Under the pieces are notes generated by a model, which saw nothing but the letters and a program-made list of their open reading frames with translations, ran no database searches and was not told where the DNA came from. Of a stretch of DNA of 64,000 nucleotides, positions 1-7,715 are shown piece by piece (positions within the stretch are counted from its first letter, which is position 1; the number at the start of each line of letters is the position of its first letter). The translations under genes were made by a program, and so were the position numbers. The DNA lies in contig NZ_JAPDUG010000001.1 in NCBI RefSeq assembly GCF_026015885.1, positions 682,001 to 746,000 on the forward strand, given 5' to 3'. This stretch comes from Halocynthiibacter sp. SDUM655004 (lineage in GTDB: Bacteria; Pseudomonadota; Alphaproteobacteria; Rhodobacterales; Rhodobacteraceae).

Positions 1-345
1 GAGTGCCGCGTCGGGCGCCGTTTTCTTGCGCGCTGCATTCAGGCTCAGGAAATTCAGCGCTGCGGAGCAGCCAAGAACAATCGCCGCGCCGACGAGTTTT
101 CCATAAAAGGCCCAGTTCAGGACCAGCGCCCCCTCCAGCGCCTGCACAAGCGCGATACCGGTAATCCAAAGAACAAGGATAGCGCCGAGGCTTATGAAGC
201 CGAGCGTTCTCATGGCCGATTGAACAGGCGGGGCGGGCGGCGTTTTGGCCTTTGCATGGGCGGACTGCACGATGGAGCTGGCGATGGACACGCCACCGAA
301 AAACAATGCTAGAAAATGCAGAAACTTAAGGAAAATCACCAACAC
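1..345 (-). CDS. Hypothetical membrane protein, 3' end outside window
   Basis: An open minus-strand frame runs off the left edge; 115 codons are visible. The likely start is GTG at 345, preceded by GGGAG about 8 nt upstream; an ATG two bases earlier is out of frame and closes at once. The visible protein opens with a hydrophobic helix containing LKFLHFLALFFGG, followed by a Pro/Ala/Lys linker and two further hydrophobic stretches (around ISLGAILVLWITG and AAIVLGCSAALNF). It looks like a small polytopic inner-membrane protein. I do not recognise the family and assign no function. Confidence 0.7.
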   Translation of the reverse strand, partial: MLVIFLKFLHFLALFFGGVSIASSIVQSAHAKAKTPPAPPVQSAMRTLGFISLGAILVLWITGIALVQALEGALVLNWAFYGKLVGAAIVLGCSAALNFLSLNAARKKTAPDAAL

Positions 346-553
346 ATTCGGCTCCCGTGCTCAGAAATCACTTTGTTAACCGCATCATAGGAAGGTTTTG
401 CATTTGATCCTAATGGTTTGTCCAACAAGTGGGAGTTTTTCTTGATGCCAGCGAGAAGGGGCGCGGGGGCCAAATTTGGCCGTCACGGCCCGAAATGGTA
501 GGGTAAGGGTATTCTCAACCCAAGTTCATTGCAGAGAGTGAAAGGAATTTTCC
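346..553. other. Intergenic region with a 14-bp palindrome
   Basis: A 208-base divergent intergenic stretch between the minus-strand membrane protein and the DUF1428 gene. It must hold the promoters of both. A perfect palindrome, GGCCAAATTTGGCC, lies at 468-481, about 75 bases before the DUF1428 start codon, and could be an operator. I see no coding frame or RNA gene. Confidence 0.4.
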
Positions 554-907
554 ATGGCCTATGTTGACGGATTTGTTGCCGCTGTTCCTGATGTGCGGAA
601 ACAGGAATTTATCGAACACGCTGAAATCATTGGTAAAGTTTTCATTGAACACGGCGCAATTGAATGCGTCGAATGTTGGGGTGATGAGGTGCCCGAAGGA
701 GAGATCACGTCATTTCCGCGGGCCGTTCAAAAGAAGGACGATGAAACCATCGTGTTTTCATGGGTTCTATGGCCTGACAAAGCCACACGAGATGCGGGTA
801 TGAAGAAAACCATCGACGACCCGCGCGCACAGCCCGATGTCGCCCCGATGCCATTTGATGGAAAACGCATGCTTATTGGCGGATTTGAACAGATTGTTAA
901 GTCTTAG
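554..907 (+). CDS. DUF1428 family protein
   Basis: A 117-residue soluble protein matching the DUF1428 (YbaA-like) family, a small ferredoxin-fold-like family of unknown function. Recognisable features are the N-terminal YVDGFVAAVP segment, the central ECWGDEVPEG motif, the FSWVLWPDKATRD segment and the C-terminal PFDGKRMLIGGF motif; length and architecture are those of a complete family member. The start at 554 has an AAAGGAA ribosome binding site about 7 nt upstream. It is a lone plus-strand gene followed by a small membrane protein about 57 bases on, possibly co-transcribed. The family call is firm; no reaction is known to me. Confidence 0.85.
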   Translation: MAYVDGFVAAVPDVRKQEFIEHAEIIGKVFIEHGAIECVECWGDEVPEGEITSFPRAVQKKDDETIVFSWVLWPDKATRDAGMKKTIDDPRAQPDVAPMPFDGKRMLIGGFEQIVKS

Positions 908-964
908 GCCGTAAGACAGAGTCGCCCCGCGCAATTATCGCTGTTTGAAACGGAGGGTGGCCAA

Positions 965-1180
965 ATGTTTGATGTGTTCGGAGCTGTGATGCTGCTTGCA
1001 TTCATCGCGTTGGCGCTCTGTGCCGTCTATCTGCTGTTTGCGATTATTGGAGACATGGCCAAAGCCCGAGGGCATTCCCCGTGGGCATGGTGGACGATGT
1101 CTTTGCTCTGGTCGCCAATCGGCTCAATTTTCGTACTTTGGCTGTTCTTCCCAATTGAGACAGGCAGGGACAGCAACTGA
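965..1180 (+). CDS. Small two-helix membrane protein
   Basis: A 71-residue protein with GGAGGG just upstream of its ATG. Residues about 5-30 form one hydrophobic helix (AVMLLAFIALALCAVYLLFAII), and residues about 42-63 a second, Trp-rich one (WAWWTMSLLWSPIGSIFVLWLFF). The short loop between them is basic (KARGHS). It resembles small phospholipase D nuclease-like or DUF-type inner-membrane proteins, but I cannot name a family. The strong ribosome binding site and the clean hydrophobic pattern argue that it is real. It ends about 70 bases before the tRNA gene on the opposite strand. Confidence 0.6.
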   Translation: MFDVFGAVMLLAFIALALCAVYLLFAIIGDMAKARGHSPWAWWTMSLLWSPIGSIFVLWLFFPIETGRDSN

Positions 1181-1252
1181 TGCAACTGGGCGTAGCCGAA
1201 AGCACGAACTACAGCGTTTGCTGAGCCTTGATCGGGAATGTCAGGTAGGATT

Positions 1253-1328
<76 letters not shown>

Positions 1329-1417
1329 TCACGCAGATATTGTCTGCGACCGTGTACTTATGGAAGCGCGCGCCGATGATCAAGCGAAAATCACGCGCGC
1401 TTCTGATAATTTTGCGA

Positions 1418-1744
1418 TTAATCGTCGTCGTTGGTAGAGACGTCCGCGATTTCCTCAAGAGGCACTGTATCGTCGTCGTCGTCATCCTCGAGGATGTCGT
1501 CGTCGAGTTCTACATCGAGGTCATCTGCATCATCCTCGATCACGGCCTCATCGCCATCAACCAGATCTTTGGCTGTTGTTTCGGCGTCGGCTTTGTCTGC
1601 AACAAGGTTGCGTGTTTTCGCGCCCTCTTCGACGACAACTTCTTCGCCCGTGTAGGGGCTGATGATCGGAGTCTTATTGAGATCGTAGAAGCGTTTTCCG
1701 GTCTGGGGGCAAACGCGTTTCGTTCCCCATTCTTCTTTGGGCAT
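1418..1744 (-). CDS. FYDLN acid domain protein (TIGR02300)
   Basis: A 108-residue protein of the alphaproteobacterial TIGR02300 family. The N-terminal half is conserved (WGTKRVCPQTGKRFYDLN then SPYTGEEV); the C-terminal half is an extremely acidic, probably disordered tail including a run of six Asp. An in-frame ATG at 1759 exists, but the sequence just after it, AAGGGG, is the ribosome binding site for the ATG at 1744, so I use 1744. The function of the family is unknown to me; the tail suggests a histone-like or nucleic-acid mimic surface, which is only a guess. It lies upstream of tRNA-Ala on the same strand. Confidence 0.88.
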   Translation of the reverse strand: MPKEEWGTKRVCPQTGKRFYDLNKTPIISPYTGEEVVVEEGAKTRNLVADKADAETTAKDLVDGDEAVIEDDADDLDVELDDDILEDDDDDDTVPLEEIADVSTNDDD

Positions 1745-1880
1745 TGTGATCCCCTTCAAGCTGGCTCATAAATTCGGATTTGGAGCCAACTGCCACAACA
1801 ATTCGAGGGTGTCAAAGGCTTTTGAGGTTCCGGCACGATTGTTGCGGTATTTGGGCAGAAGTTCGCATAGGTTTGAATGA

Positions 1881-2588
1881 ATGTTTAACAAGCGGGTACA
1901 GGTTGACAGTTTGCGGCTTTCAGGGTCTCCCGAGGTTGTTGTGAAGCTGCGCCGGTCTGCGCGTGCCAAGCGTTTGAGTTTGCGTGTGTCCCGTTTGGAT
2001 GGCCGTGTCACTCTAACATTGCCGACGCGCGCGCGCGTCAAAGAAGCCGAACGATTTGCGAATGAAAAAGCCGATTGGATCCGCGCGCAACTTGGCGCTC
2101 AGGTCGAGCAGATTCGGCCCGCGCCGGGAAGTTGGGTCTGGTTTCGCGGGCAACGGTTGGAGATTGCCGAGGGTACGGGTCGCTCTGCGCGCTTGGTTGG
2201 CGGGCGATTGGAGGTTTCAGCAGAGCGTGCGGGCGTTAAGGTCGCGACATTCTTGAAACATGCGGCGCGTGCGGATTTGCTCGAGGCGAGCGAGGGGTAT
2301 GCGCATGATCTCGGCGTCGAAATCGGCAAAATAACCTTGCGAGATACGCGCTCTCGATGGGGGTCCTGTTCTTACGAAGGGAACCTGATGTATTCGTGGC
2401 GGCTGGTGATGGCGCCGCCGGATGTCTTGCGTTATGTCGCGGCCCACGAGGTTGCGCATCGGTTGGAGATGAACCACTCACAGGCGTTTTGGGATCAGGT
2501 CGCGCGGATCTATCCCGATTATGTAGCGCCCCGTAAGTGGCTTCGAGACAAGGGGCAAGAACTGCACCGGTTTCGCTTCAAGGATTGA
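1881..2588 (+). CDS. YgjP-like (DUF45) M48-type zinc metallopeptidase
   Basis: A 235-residue protein of the YgjP/DUF45 metallopeptidase family. The signature is near the C terminus: RWGSC, then YSWRL, then the zinc motif HEVAH followed by the third-ligand region MNHS and FW. The N-terminal part is a basic beta-rich region (RRSARAKRLSLRVSRLDGRVTLTLP). No signal peptide, so cytoplasmic. The substrate of these SprT/wss1-like peptidases is generally not established; a role in protein or DNA-protein crosslink turnover is speculation. It is followed only 30 bases later by the GntR regulator, with the regulator's putative operator in that gap. Confidence 0.88.
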   Translation: MFNKRVQVDSLRLSGSPEVVVKLRRSARAKRLSLRVSRLDGRVTLTLPTRARVKEAERFANEKADWIRAQLGAQVEQIRPAPGSWVWFRGQRLEIAEGTGRSARLVGGRLEVSAERAGVKVATFLKHAARADLLEASEGYAHDLGVEIGKITLRDTRSRWGSCSYEGNLMYSWRLVMAPPDVLRYVAAHEVAHRLEMNHSQAFWDQVARIYPDYVAPRKWLRDKGQELHRFRFKD

Positions 2589-2601
2589 CCTCCGCAAGAT
2601 T

Positions 2602-2611
2602 TGTGATCACA
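2602..2611. promoter_or_regulatory. Putative AkgR operator at its own gene
   Basis: Perfect palindrome TGTGATCACA lying 7 bases before the ATG of the GntR regulator, within the 30-base gap after the metallopeptidase gene. The same decamer occurs in tandem upstream of sucC and sdhC. Occupancy here would cover the ribosome binding/initiation region, suggesting autoregulation. Binding by this regulator is inferred. Confidence 0.65.
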
Positions 2612-2618
2612 TTGCGGC

Positions 2619-3260
2619 ATGACGTTCAAACTCAAGGAAAATGAGGCCGTTCACGAACAGGTCTATCGCCATCTCAGGGCCAAGATCATGCACGGTGAAC
2701 TTGCGCCCGGCCAATCGCTCACGCTGCGTGGGGTTGGTAAAGATTACGGAATATCCATGACGCCCGTGCGCGAGGCGGCGCGACGTTTGGTAGCCGAAGG
2801 GGCGCTGACGCTGTCCTCATCTGGGCGGATTTCGACGCCGGAATTGTCGAACGAGCGGATTGAAGAGCTTGCCGCGCTGCGGGCGTTGCTTGAGCCGGAG
2901 CTGTCGAGCCGCGCGCTTCCAAGGGCGCATATGGCGTTGATTGAACGGCTTCAATCCATCAACGCAACGATCGCCGAGCATGTGGCGAAACAGGATGCGG
3001 TTGGCTACATCCGGACTAATCTGGAATTTCATCGCACGCTTTATCTGCGCGCACAGGCCCCAGCGATTTTGGCCATGACAGAAACGGTCTGGCTCCAGCT
3101 TGGGCCGACAATGCGCTCGCTCTATGGAAAATTGCGCCGGACCGATCCGCCGCGCAATCACCGACTTATCATTGCAGCACTTCGGGCGGGAGACGAGCCA
3201 GGGCTGCGCTTGGCCATTCGTACAGACGTTACGCAGGGGCTTCGACTTTTGGCGAGTTGA
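2619..3260 (+). CDS. akgR: GntR/FCD-family regulator, probable AkgR (TCA-cycle activator)
   Basis: A 213-residue transcription factor. Residues about 10-75 are a GntR winged helix-turn-helix (VYRHLRAKIMHGELAPGQSL, then the recognition region MTPVREAARRLVAEGAL). Residues about 85-210 form an FCD ligand domain with metal-binding-type His/Asp/Asn positions (NLEFHRTLY; NHRLIIAAL). In Rhodobacter sphaeroides the GntR protein AkgR directly activates TCA-cycle genes (established); this gene has the same family and sits beside the same suc/sdh loci. The window supports it independently: TGTGATCACA is found at this gene, sucC and sdhC only. The ligand is not evident from sequence. Assignment as AkgR is strong inference, not proof. 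Confidence 0.78.
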   Translation: MTFKLKENEAVHEQVYRHLRAKIMHGELAPGQSLTLRGVGKDYGISMTPVREAARRLVAEGALTLSSSGRISTPELSNERIEELAALRALLEPELSSRALPRAHMALIERLQSINATIAEHVAKQDAVGYIRTNLEFHRTLYLRAQAPAILAMTETVWLQLGPTMRSLYGKLRRTDPPRNHRLIIAALRAGDEPGLRLAIRTDVTQGLRLLAS

Positions 3261-3266
3261 CTGGCG

Positions 3267-4136
3267 TTATTGCGCAGGAATGACCTGATCGTATGGGGAT
3301 ACAACGGCTGTATCTGGCGTAGGTGCCTGCGCGCTCGCCACGCATTTGTTTACGTCACGCCCTGAAAGGCGAAGGCCAGAAGCAAGGCTGCGCAGGAATT
3401 GCACCTCAGGGCGGATCAACCCGCGATGGCGCGTCGCAATCTTGAGGGCCGCACTATAACAGAGTCGACGGTTTGCGAGGCTCAACCCCTTTCCAAGCGC
3501 ACGACATTCCAGCGGTGTCATATCGCGTTTGGTGTTCTTGATCAGCTTCACGATTTCTTCGGGCGCGATGTGATGGCCTGTCATTTCATAGCCAAGACGC
3601 GCGATCACTCGGATTTCATGCGCATCCACCTTACGATCGATGATCGACATATGGCACATGACATTCACAACGGCCTCTGCGTCCGATCTGCTTGGCGGCG
3701 TCGCGCGTGCAGGAATGAGCGCGCGCAGTGAGGGTACAAAAGCAAAGAGCGCTGCAATCGCGGCTAACAACAGCGCAAATGCACCAAGGATGACTGGCGT
3801 GCGGTGTTTTGGAGAAAGGTCAGGGGTTGCAGGAAGAGCGGCGCTAAACACACCCTCAGCCTGCGCATCCCGGAAGCCACCAGGGAAAAATTCCTTGTGG
3901 CTTCCGGGAGTGCAACTGGATTCACTAGCTACATACCGTTGGTTGGTCACTGCGAGCTCTAGCCCAAAAATTGTTGTTACGTCTGCAAGGACACACAGTG
4001 AGAGGGCCGGCGCATGGGGGAGCGCGGCGTGTTCTGTTTCGACAAAGTAAAGTTTTTGGCCGGTACGAGCCTCTGATGGGAGAGGCGAATTTACTGCTAG
4101 GACACTTGTTAATATAGCCAGTAACGCGTTGCGCAT
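3267..4136 (-). CDS. Membrane-anchored TerB-like domain protein
   Basis: A 289-residue protein. It starts with a signal peptide (MRNALLAILTSVLAV, cleavage near PSEA), then an extracytoplasmic segment with two Cys, a transmembrane helix (about 115-135, ILGAFALLLAAIAALFAFV), and a cytoplasmic C-terminal region resembling the TerB/DUF533 helical fold (SIIDRKVDAHEIRVI, like the acidic metal site of TerB). I chose ATG at 4136 because it gives a proper signal peptide and has AAAGG 6 nt upstream; an in-frame ATG at 4187 would read through the lpd terminator. Function unknown; the two-compartment layout suggests sensing or scaffolding. It is on the same strand and downstream of lpd. Confidence 0.7.
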   Translation of the reverse strand: MRNALLAILTSVLAVNSPLPSEARTGQKLYFVETEHAALPHAPALSLCVLADVTTIFGLELAVTNQRYVASESSCTPGSHKEFFPGGFRDAQAEGVFSAALPATPDLSPKHRTPVILGAFALLLAAIAALFAFVPSLRALIPARATPPSRSDAEAVVNVMCHMSIIDRKVDAHEIRVIARLGYEMTGHHIAPEEIVKLIKNTKRDMTPLECRALGKGLSLANRRLCYSAALKIATRHRGLIRPEVQFLRSLASGLRLSGRDVNKCVASAQAPTPDTAVVSPYDQVIPAQ

Positions 4137-4149
4137 CTTGCACCTTTGC

Positions 4150-4185
4150 AAAAAGAAGACGGACAGCCCGCAGGGACCATCCGTC
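4150..4185 (-). terminator. Probable terminator of lpd
   Basis: Minus-strand stem GACGGA/TCCGTC (4158-4163 with 4180-4185) with an inner CCC/GGG pair, followed on that strand by TTCTTTTTG. It lies just after the lpd stop codon and before the start of the TerB-like gene. Confidence 0.65.
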
Positions 4186-4234
4186 ACTTGTCATGCAAAA
4201 ATGCGGCACGATTGTGCCGGATTAGGGAAATTAG

Positions 4235-5623
4235 CTAGGCGTGGATCGCGCCGTCGCCACAGGCAAGGGCCGCTTCGCGAACCGCTTCCGAGTAGGTCGG
4301 GTGCGCGTGGCAGGTTAGGGCGATGTCTTGCGCGCTGGCGCCGAATTCCATGGCCACGCAGATTTCGTGGATCATATCACCCGCAGCAGGGCCGATGATA
4401 TGCGCGCCGAGAACACGGTCTGTGTCTTTGTCCGCGAGGATTTTCACGAAGCCTTCGCCTTGGAACACGGCCTTTGCACGGGCATTGCCCATGAAGGAAA
4501 ACTTGCCGACCTTATAGTTAACGCCCTTTTCTTTAAGGCTTTGCTCGGTCGCGCCAACGCTGGCCACTTCTGGGGCGGTATAGATCACGCCGGGGATCAC
4601 GTCATAGTTCACGTGGCCGGATTTGCCCGCGATCTGCTCGGCAACGGCCATACCTTCGTCTTCGGCTTTGTGCGCGAGCATCGGCCCTTCGATCACGTCG
4701 CCAATGGCATAAACGCCGTCGACATTGGTGGCCCAGTGACCGTCGGTTGCGATCTGGCCGCGCTCTGTCATCTTCACGCCAAGCGCATCGAGGCCGAGGT
4801 TGTCAACGAACGGACGGCGGCCTGTGGCGACCAGAACAACATCGGCGTCGATGGTTGCTTCGCTGTCATCCTTGCGCAGTTTGTAGTTCACTTTGGCCTT
4901 GGTTTTGGTCTTGTCGACGGACTGAACCGCAGCGCCCATAACAAAGCTAAGGCCTTGTTTTTTAAGGATACGTTGCAGAGTCTTCTGAACGTCTTTGTCC
5001 ATGCCAGGTGTGATTTCATCAAGGAATTCAACCACGGTCACTTCGGCACCCAAACGCGCATAAACCGAGCCAAGTTCAAGGCCGATTACGCCAGCACCGA
5101 TCACAACCATTTTCTTGGGTGTTTTGGGTAGGTCAAGCGCGCCAGTGGAGGTCACGACGATCTTCTCGTCTACCTCAACACCGGGTAGGCTGCTGGCTTC
5201 GGAGCCTGTCGCGATCACGATATTCTTGGCAGTGTGAACCTCGTCACCCACTTTGACTTTGCCAGCTTCGGGGATGCTGCCCCAGCCTTTGAGCCAGTCT
5301 ATCTTGTTCTTTTTAAACAGGAATTCGATGCCCTTTGTGTTTTGGTCCACGACGTCCTGTTTGTAGGATTTCATCTGGTCCCAATCGACAGAGGGCGACT
5401 TTCCTTTGAGACCCATTTTCGCAAAGTTGTGCTCTGCTTCGTGCAGTTGGTGGCTGGCGTGCAGCAGCGCTTTGGACGGGATGCAGCCCACATTGAGGCA
5501 GGTGCCGCCGAGCGTTTCGCGGCCCTCTACACAGGCCGTTTTCAGGCCGAGTTGTGCAAGACGGATCGCGCAGACATAGCCGCCAGGGCCGCCGCCAATT
5601 ACGATTGCATCATAGTTCGCCAT
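4235..5623 (-). CDS. lpd: Dihydrolipoyl dehydrogenase (E3) of the 2-oxoglutarate dehydrogenase complex
   Basis: A 462-residue flavoprotein that reoxidises dihydrolipoamide with NAD+. The FAD Rossmann motif GGGPGG is at residues 10-15, the redox-active disulfide Cys42/Cys47 in [13 protein letters not shown], the NAD-binding motif [10 protein letters not shown] near 180, and the C-terminal catalytic HAHPTYSE. Length is normal. It is the last enzyme gene of the sucA-sucB group, so it most likely serves the 2-oxoglutarate complex, though E3 can be shared with pyruvate dehydrogenase. It has its own upstream region with phased CATATG repeats, indicating a separate promoter. AAGGAG ribosome binding site before the ATG. 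Confidence 0.96.
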   Translation of the reverse strand: MANYDAIVIGGGPGGYVCAIRLAQLGLKTACVEGRETLGGTCLNVGCIPSKALLHASHQLHEAEHNFAKMGLKGKSPSVDWDQMKSYKQDVVDQNTKGIEFLFKKNKIDWLKGWGSIPEAGKVKVGDEVHTAKNIVIATGSEASSLPGVEVDEKIVVTSTGALDLPKTPKKMVVIGAGVIGLELGSVYARLGAEVTVVEFLDEITPGMDKDVQKTLQRILKKQGLSFVMGAAVQSVDKTKTKAKVNYKLRKDDSEATIDADVVLVATGRRPFVDNLGLDALGVKMTERGQIATDGHWATNVDGVYAIGDVIEGPMLAHKAEDEGMAVAEQIAGKSGHVNYDVIPGVIYTAPEVASVGATEQSLKEKGVNYKVGKFSFMGNARAKAVFQGEGFVKILADKDTDRVLGAHIIGPAAGDMIHEICVAMEFGASAQDIALTCHAHPTYSEAVREAALACGDGAIHA

Positions 5624-5644
5624 GGGTCTTCTCCTTGGTCATTT

Positions 5645-5660
5645 TCGCCAAAAATGGCGA
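5645..5660. repeat. Inverted repeat in the lpd leader
   Basis: TCGCCA-AAAA-TGGCGA, six perfect base pairs around a 4-base spacer, about 22-37 bases upstream of the lpd start codon. It could be an operator overlapping the transcription start or a 5' UTR hairpin. Confidence 0.5.
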
Positions 5661-5669
5661 TATTATTTG

Positions 5670-5697
5670 CATATGTTTTGCATATGATTTCCATATG
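5670..5697. promoter_or_regulatory. Three CATATG boxes phased at 11 bp upstream of lpd
   Basis: CATATG occurs at 5670-5675, 5681-5686 and 5692-5697, each separated by an A/T-rich 5-base spacer, hence an 11-bp period (about one helical turn). The array lies 47-74 bases upstream of lpd in an otherwise short intergenic gap, where a promoter is expected. The binding protein is unknown. Confidence 0.55.
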
Positions 5698-5746
5698 CTC
5701 AAATTCGGACTGGCTTTGCCTGTGTCATGGTGGGTTTTGACAGTGT

Positions 5747-6151
5747 TCAGAACCATGGCACGAGCGCCGCGATATAGAGGGCGAAGGTGGCCAGAAAACC
5801 CGCAAGCCAAATGAGGCTCCGTGCCGGAATCATTCCCTTAAGATAGGTCACCACATAGATCGCCCGCGCCCCCAGAAACAGCCCCGCACAGATTTGGGTG
5901 ACGGGGGTGGATTGGTCTGTCAGCGCAAGGATGACCACGGCAGGTGTGAAAAAGATCAGCGCCTCGCCGCTGTTGTTCAGGCACCGGTGAAGACGGCCAG
6001 TGATCCCCTTGAGGTAGGGCGAAACATCTTCGTCGCGCGTCCCGTAGAGCACCGAATGGGGAACATGCCGGCGCGCGATAATCATCAGCGCCAAGTAGAG
6101 CGCCGCGTGGATGAGGCCGGTGAGGGCAAGGGCTGTGAGTTCGGTGGTCAT
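5747..6151 (-). CDS. MAPEG family membrane protein
   Basis: A 134-residue protein with four hydrophobic helices typical of MAPEG (membrane-associated proteins in eicosanoid and glutathione metabolism). Characteristic features are the RRHVPH loop, the LHRCLNNSGEALIFFTPAVV stretch (family-type R..N..E in helix 2), GARAIYVVTYLKG, and the final helix. Bacterial members are often glutathione-dependent peroxidases or transferases, but the substrate cannot be read from the sequence. It sits between sucB (after the sucB terminator) and the lpd promoter; its location inside the 2-oxoglutarate dehydrogenase cluster does not itself imply a role in that complex. Confidence 0.87.
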   Translation of the reverse strand: MTTELTALALTGLIHAALYLALMIIARRHVPHSVLYGTRDEDVSPYLKGITGRLHRCLNNSGEALIFFTPAVVILALTDQSTPVTQICAGLFLGARAIYVVTYLKGMIPARSLIWLAGFLATFALYIAALVPWF

Positions 6152-6175
6152 AGGCGGAATGCCTCTGGCGCGGGA

Positions 6176-6200
6176 AAGGAAAGGGGGCGATGCGCCCCCT
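6176..6200 (-). terminator. Terminator of sucB
   Basis: Stem AGGGGGCG/CGCCCCCT (6182-6189 with 6193-6200), loop of three, followed on the minus strand by TTTCCTTTCC. Located directly after the sucB stop codon. Confidence 0.7.
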
Positions 6201-6206
6201 TGGTTT

Positions 6207-7709
6207 TTACAGGTCCATCAACAGGCGGCGTGGATCTTCGAGCGCTTCTTTGACGCGCACGAGGAAGGTTACCGCGCCTTTGCCGTCAACGATCCGGTGG
6301 TCATAGGACAGAGCCAGATACATCATCGGGCGGATAACGACTTCGCCGTTGATCGCCATGGGGCGTTCCTGAATTTTGTGCATGCCGAGAATACCCGATT
6401 GTGGCGGGTTGAGGATCGGCGAGGACATCAGCGAGCCATAGACACCACCGTTGGAGATGGTGAAGGAGCCACCCTGCATTTCGGCCATCGAAAGCTTGCC
6501 GTCGCGGGCGCGGGCGCCTTTTTCGGCGATGGCTTTTTCGATGTCAGCAAAGGACATGCTGTCGGCGTCGCGGATCACAGGCACAACGAGGCCAGTTGGC
6601 GTACCGGCGGCGATGCCCATGTGGACATAGTTTTTATAGACGATGTCTGTGCCGTCGATCTCTGCGTTCACTTCGGGCACTTCTTTGAGTGCGTGGCAGC
6701 AGGCCTTGGTGAAGAAGGACATAAAGCCGAGCTTGACGCCGTGCTTCTTGAGGAACAGCTCTTTGTACTCGTTGCGGAGTGCCATCACCTCGGTCATGTC
6801 CACCTCGTTATAGGTGGTGAGCATGGCGGCGGTGTTTTGGCTATCCTTGAGGCGGCGCGCGATTGTCTGGCGCAGACGGGTCATCTTCACCCGCTCCTCA
6901 CGCGAAGCATCGTCTGCTGTGACAGGCGTGCGCGCGGATGGCGCGGCTGCAGGGGCAGGGGCGGCTGCCGGAGCCGATGCGGCTTTCTGCACGTCTTCTT
7001 TCATGATGCGGCCATCGCGACCTGTTCCCTTAACGGAGGCAGGGTCGATGCCTTTTTCGGCCATAAGCTTTTTGGCGCTTGGAGCATCTTCCACGTCTTT
7101 GCCGCTGGTTGCGGCCGCGGGGGCTGCTTCTGCGGCGGCAGGCGCGGAGGAGGCGGAGGCAGTTGCACCGCCGATAACGGCGAGCTTGGCGGATGCGTCA
7201 ACGGTTGTGCCTTCTTCGGCAACGATCTCGCTCAGGACGCCAGCGGCAGGGGACGGGACCTCAACCGAAACTTTATCTGTCTCAAGCTCACAGAGCATTT
7301 CGTCCTGTGCGACGGTATCGCCGACCTTTTTGAACCATGTGGACACAGTTGCTTCGGTCACGGACTCGCCAAGAGTTGGCACCATCACGTCAACCGCTTC
7401 GCCACCTGAGTCAGCAGGAGCAGCGGCGGGCGCTGCTTCGGCTTTGGCGGCAGGAGCAGCACTGTCGGATGCGCCATCGGCGATTGTAGCGAGCAGGGCG
7501 TCAACGCCAACGGTTGCGCCTTCTTCGGCAACGATCTCGCCCATTGTACCAGCAGCAGGGGCCGGAACTTCGACGGTCACTTTGTCTGTTTCCAGCTCAC
7601 AGAGCATTTCATCAACGGCAACGGCGTCACCCGGTTTCTTGAACCAAGTGGCAACGGTGGCTTCGGTTACGGATTCGCCCAGTGTTGGAACGCGAACTTC
7701 GGTGGACAT
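6207..7709 (-). CDS. sucB: 2-oxoglutarate dehydrogenase E2, dihydrolipoyl succinyltransferase
   Basis: A 500-residue E2 core component transferring succinyl from lipoyl to CoA. There are two tandem lipoyl domains, about 1-79 and 106-182, with lipoylated lysines K43 and K146 in ETDKV contexts, each followed by an Ala/Pro-rich linker. A peripheral subunit-binding domain follows near 210-245 ([20 protein letters not shown]), then the catalytic acetyltransferase domain with the C-terminal SYDHRIVDG active-site motif. Two lipoyl domains is more than the single one usual in E. coli SucB; the succinyl specificity is inferred from linkage to sucA. It starts 6 bases after the sucA stop, so it is co-transcribed. 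Confidence 0.95.
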   Translation of the reverse strand: MSTEVRVPTLGESVTEATVATWFKKPGDAVAVDEMLCELETDKVTVEVPAPAAGTMGEIVAEEGATVGVDALLATIADGASDSAAPAAKAEAAPAAAPADSGGEAVDVMVPTLGESVTEATVSTWFKKVGDTVAQDEMLCELETDKVSVEVPSPAAGVLSEIVAEEGTTVDASAKLAVIGGATASASSAPAAAEAAPAAATSGKDVEDAPSAKKLMAEKGIDPASVKGTGRDGRIMKEDVQKAASAPAAAPAPAAAPSARTPVTADDASREERVKMTRLRQTIARRLKDSQNTAAMLTTYNEVDMTEVMALRNEYKELFLKKHGVKLGFMSFFTKACCHALKEVPEVNAEIDGTDIVYKNYVHMGIAAGTPTGLVVPVIRDADSMSFADIEKAIAEKGARARDGKLSMAEMQGGSFTISNGGVYGSLMSSPILNPPQSGILGMHKIQERPMAINGEVVIRPMMYLALSYDHRIVDGKGAVTFLVRVKEALEDPRRLLMDL

Positions 7710-7715
7710 ATTGGT

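Noticed and set aside
1431-1655. Ser-rich plus-strand frame
   Set aside because: Antisense image of the Asp/Glu-rich tail of the FYDLN gene; low-complexity composition explains the open frame.
4328-5131. A 267-codon plus-strand frame over lpd
   Set aside because: Antisense to lpd, whose motifs are complete; the frame has no recognisable domain.
6111-7409. A 432-codon plus-strand frame over sucB
   Set aside because: Shadow of the sucB Ala/Pro-rich region; rich in Gly, His and Cys with no domain.
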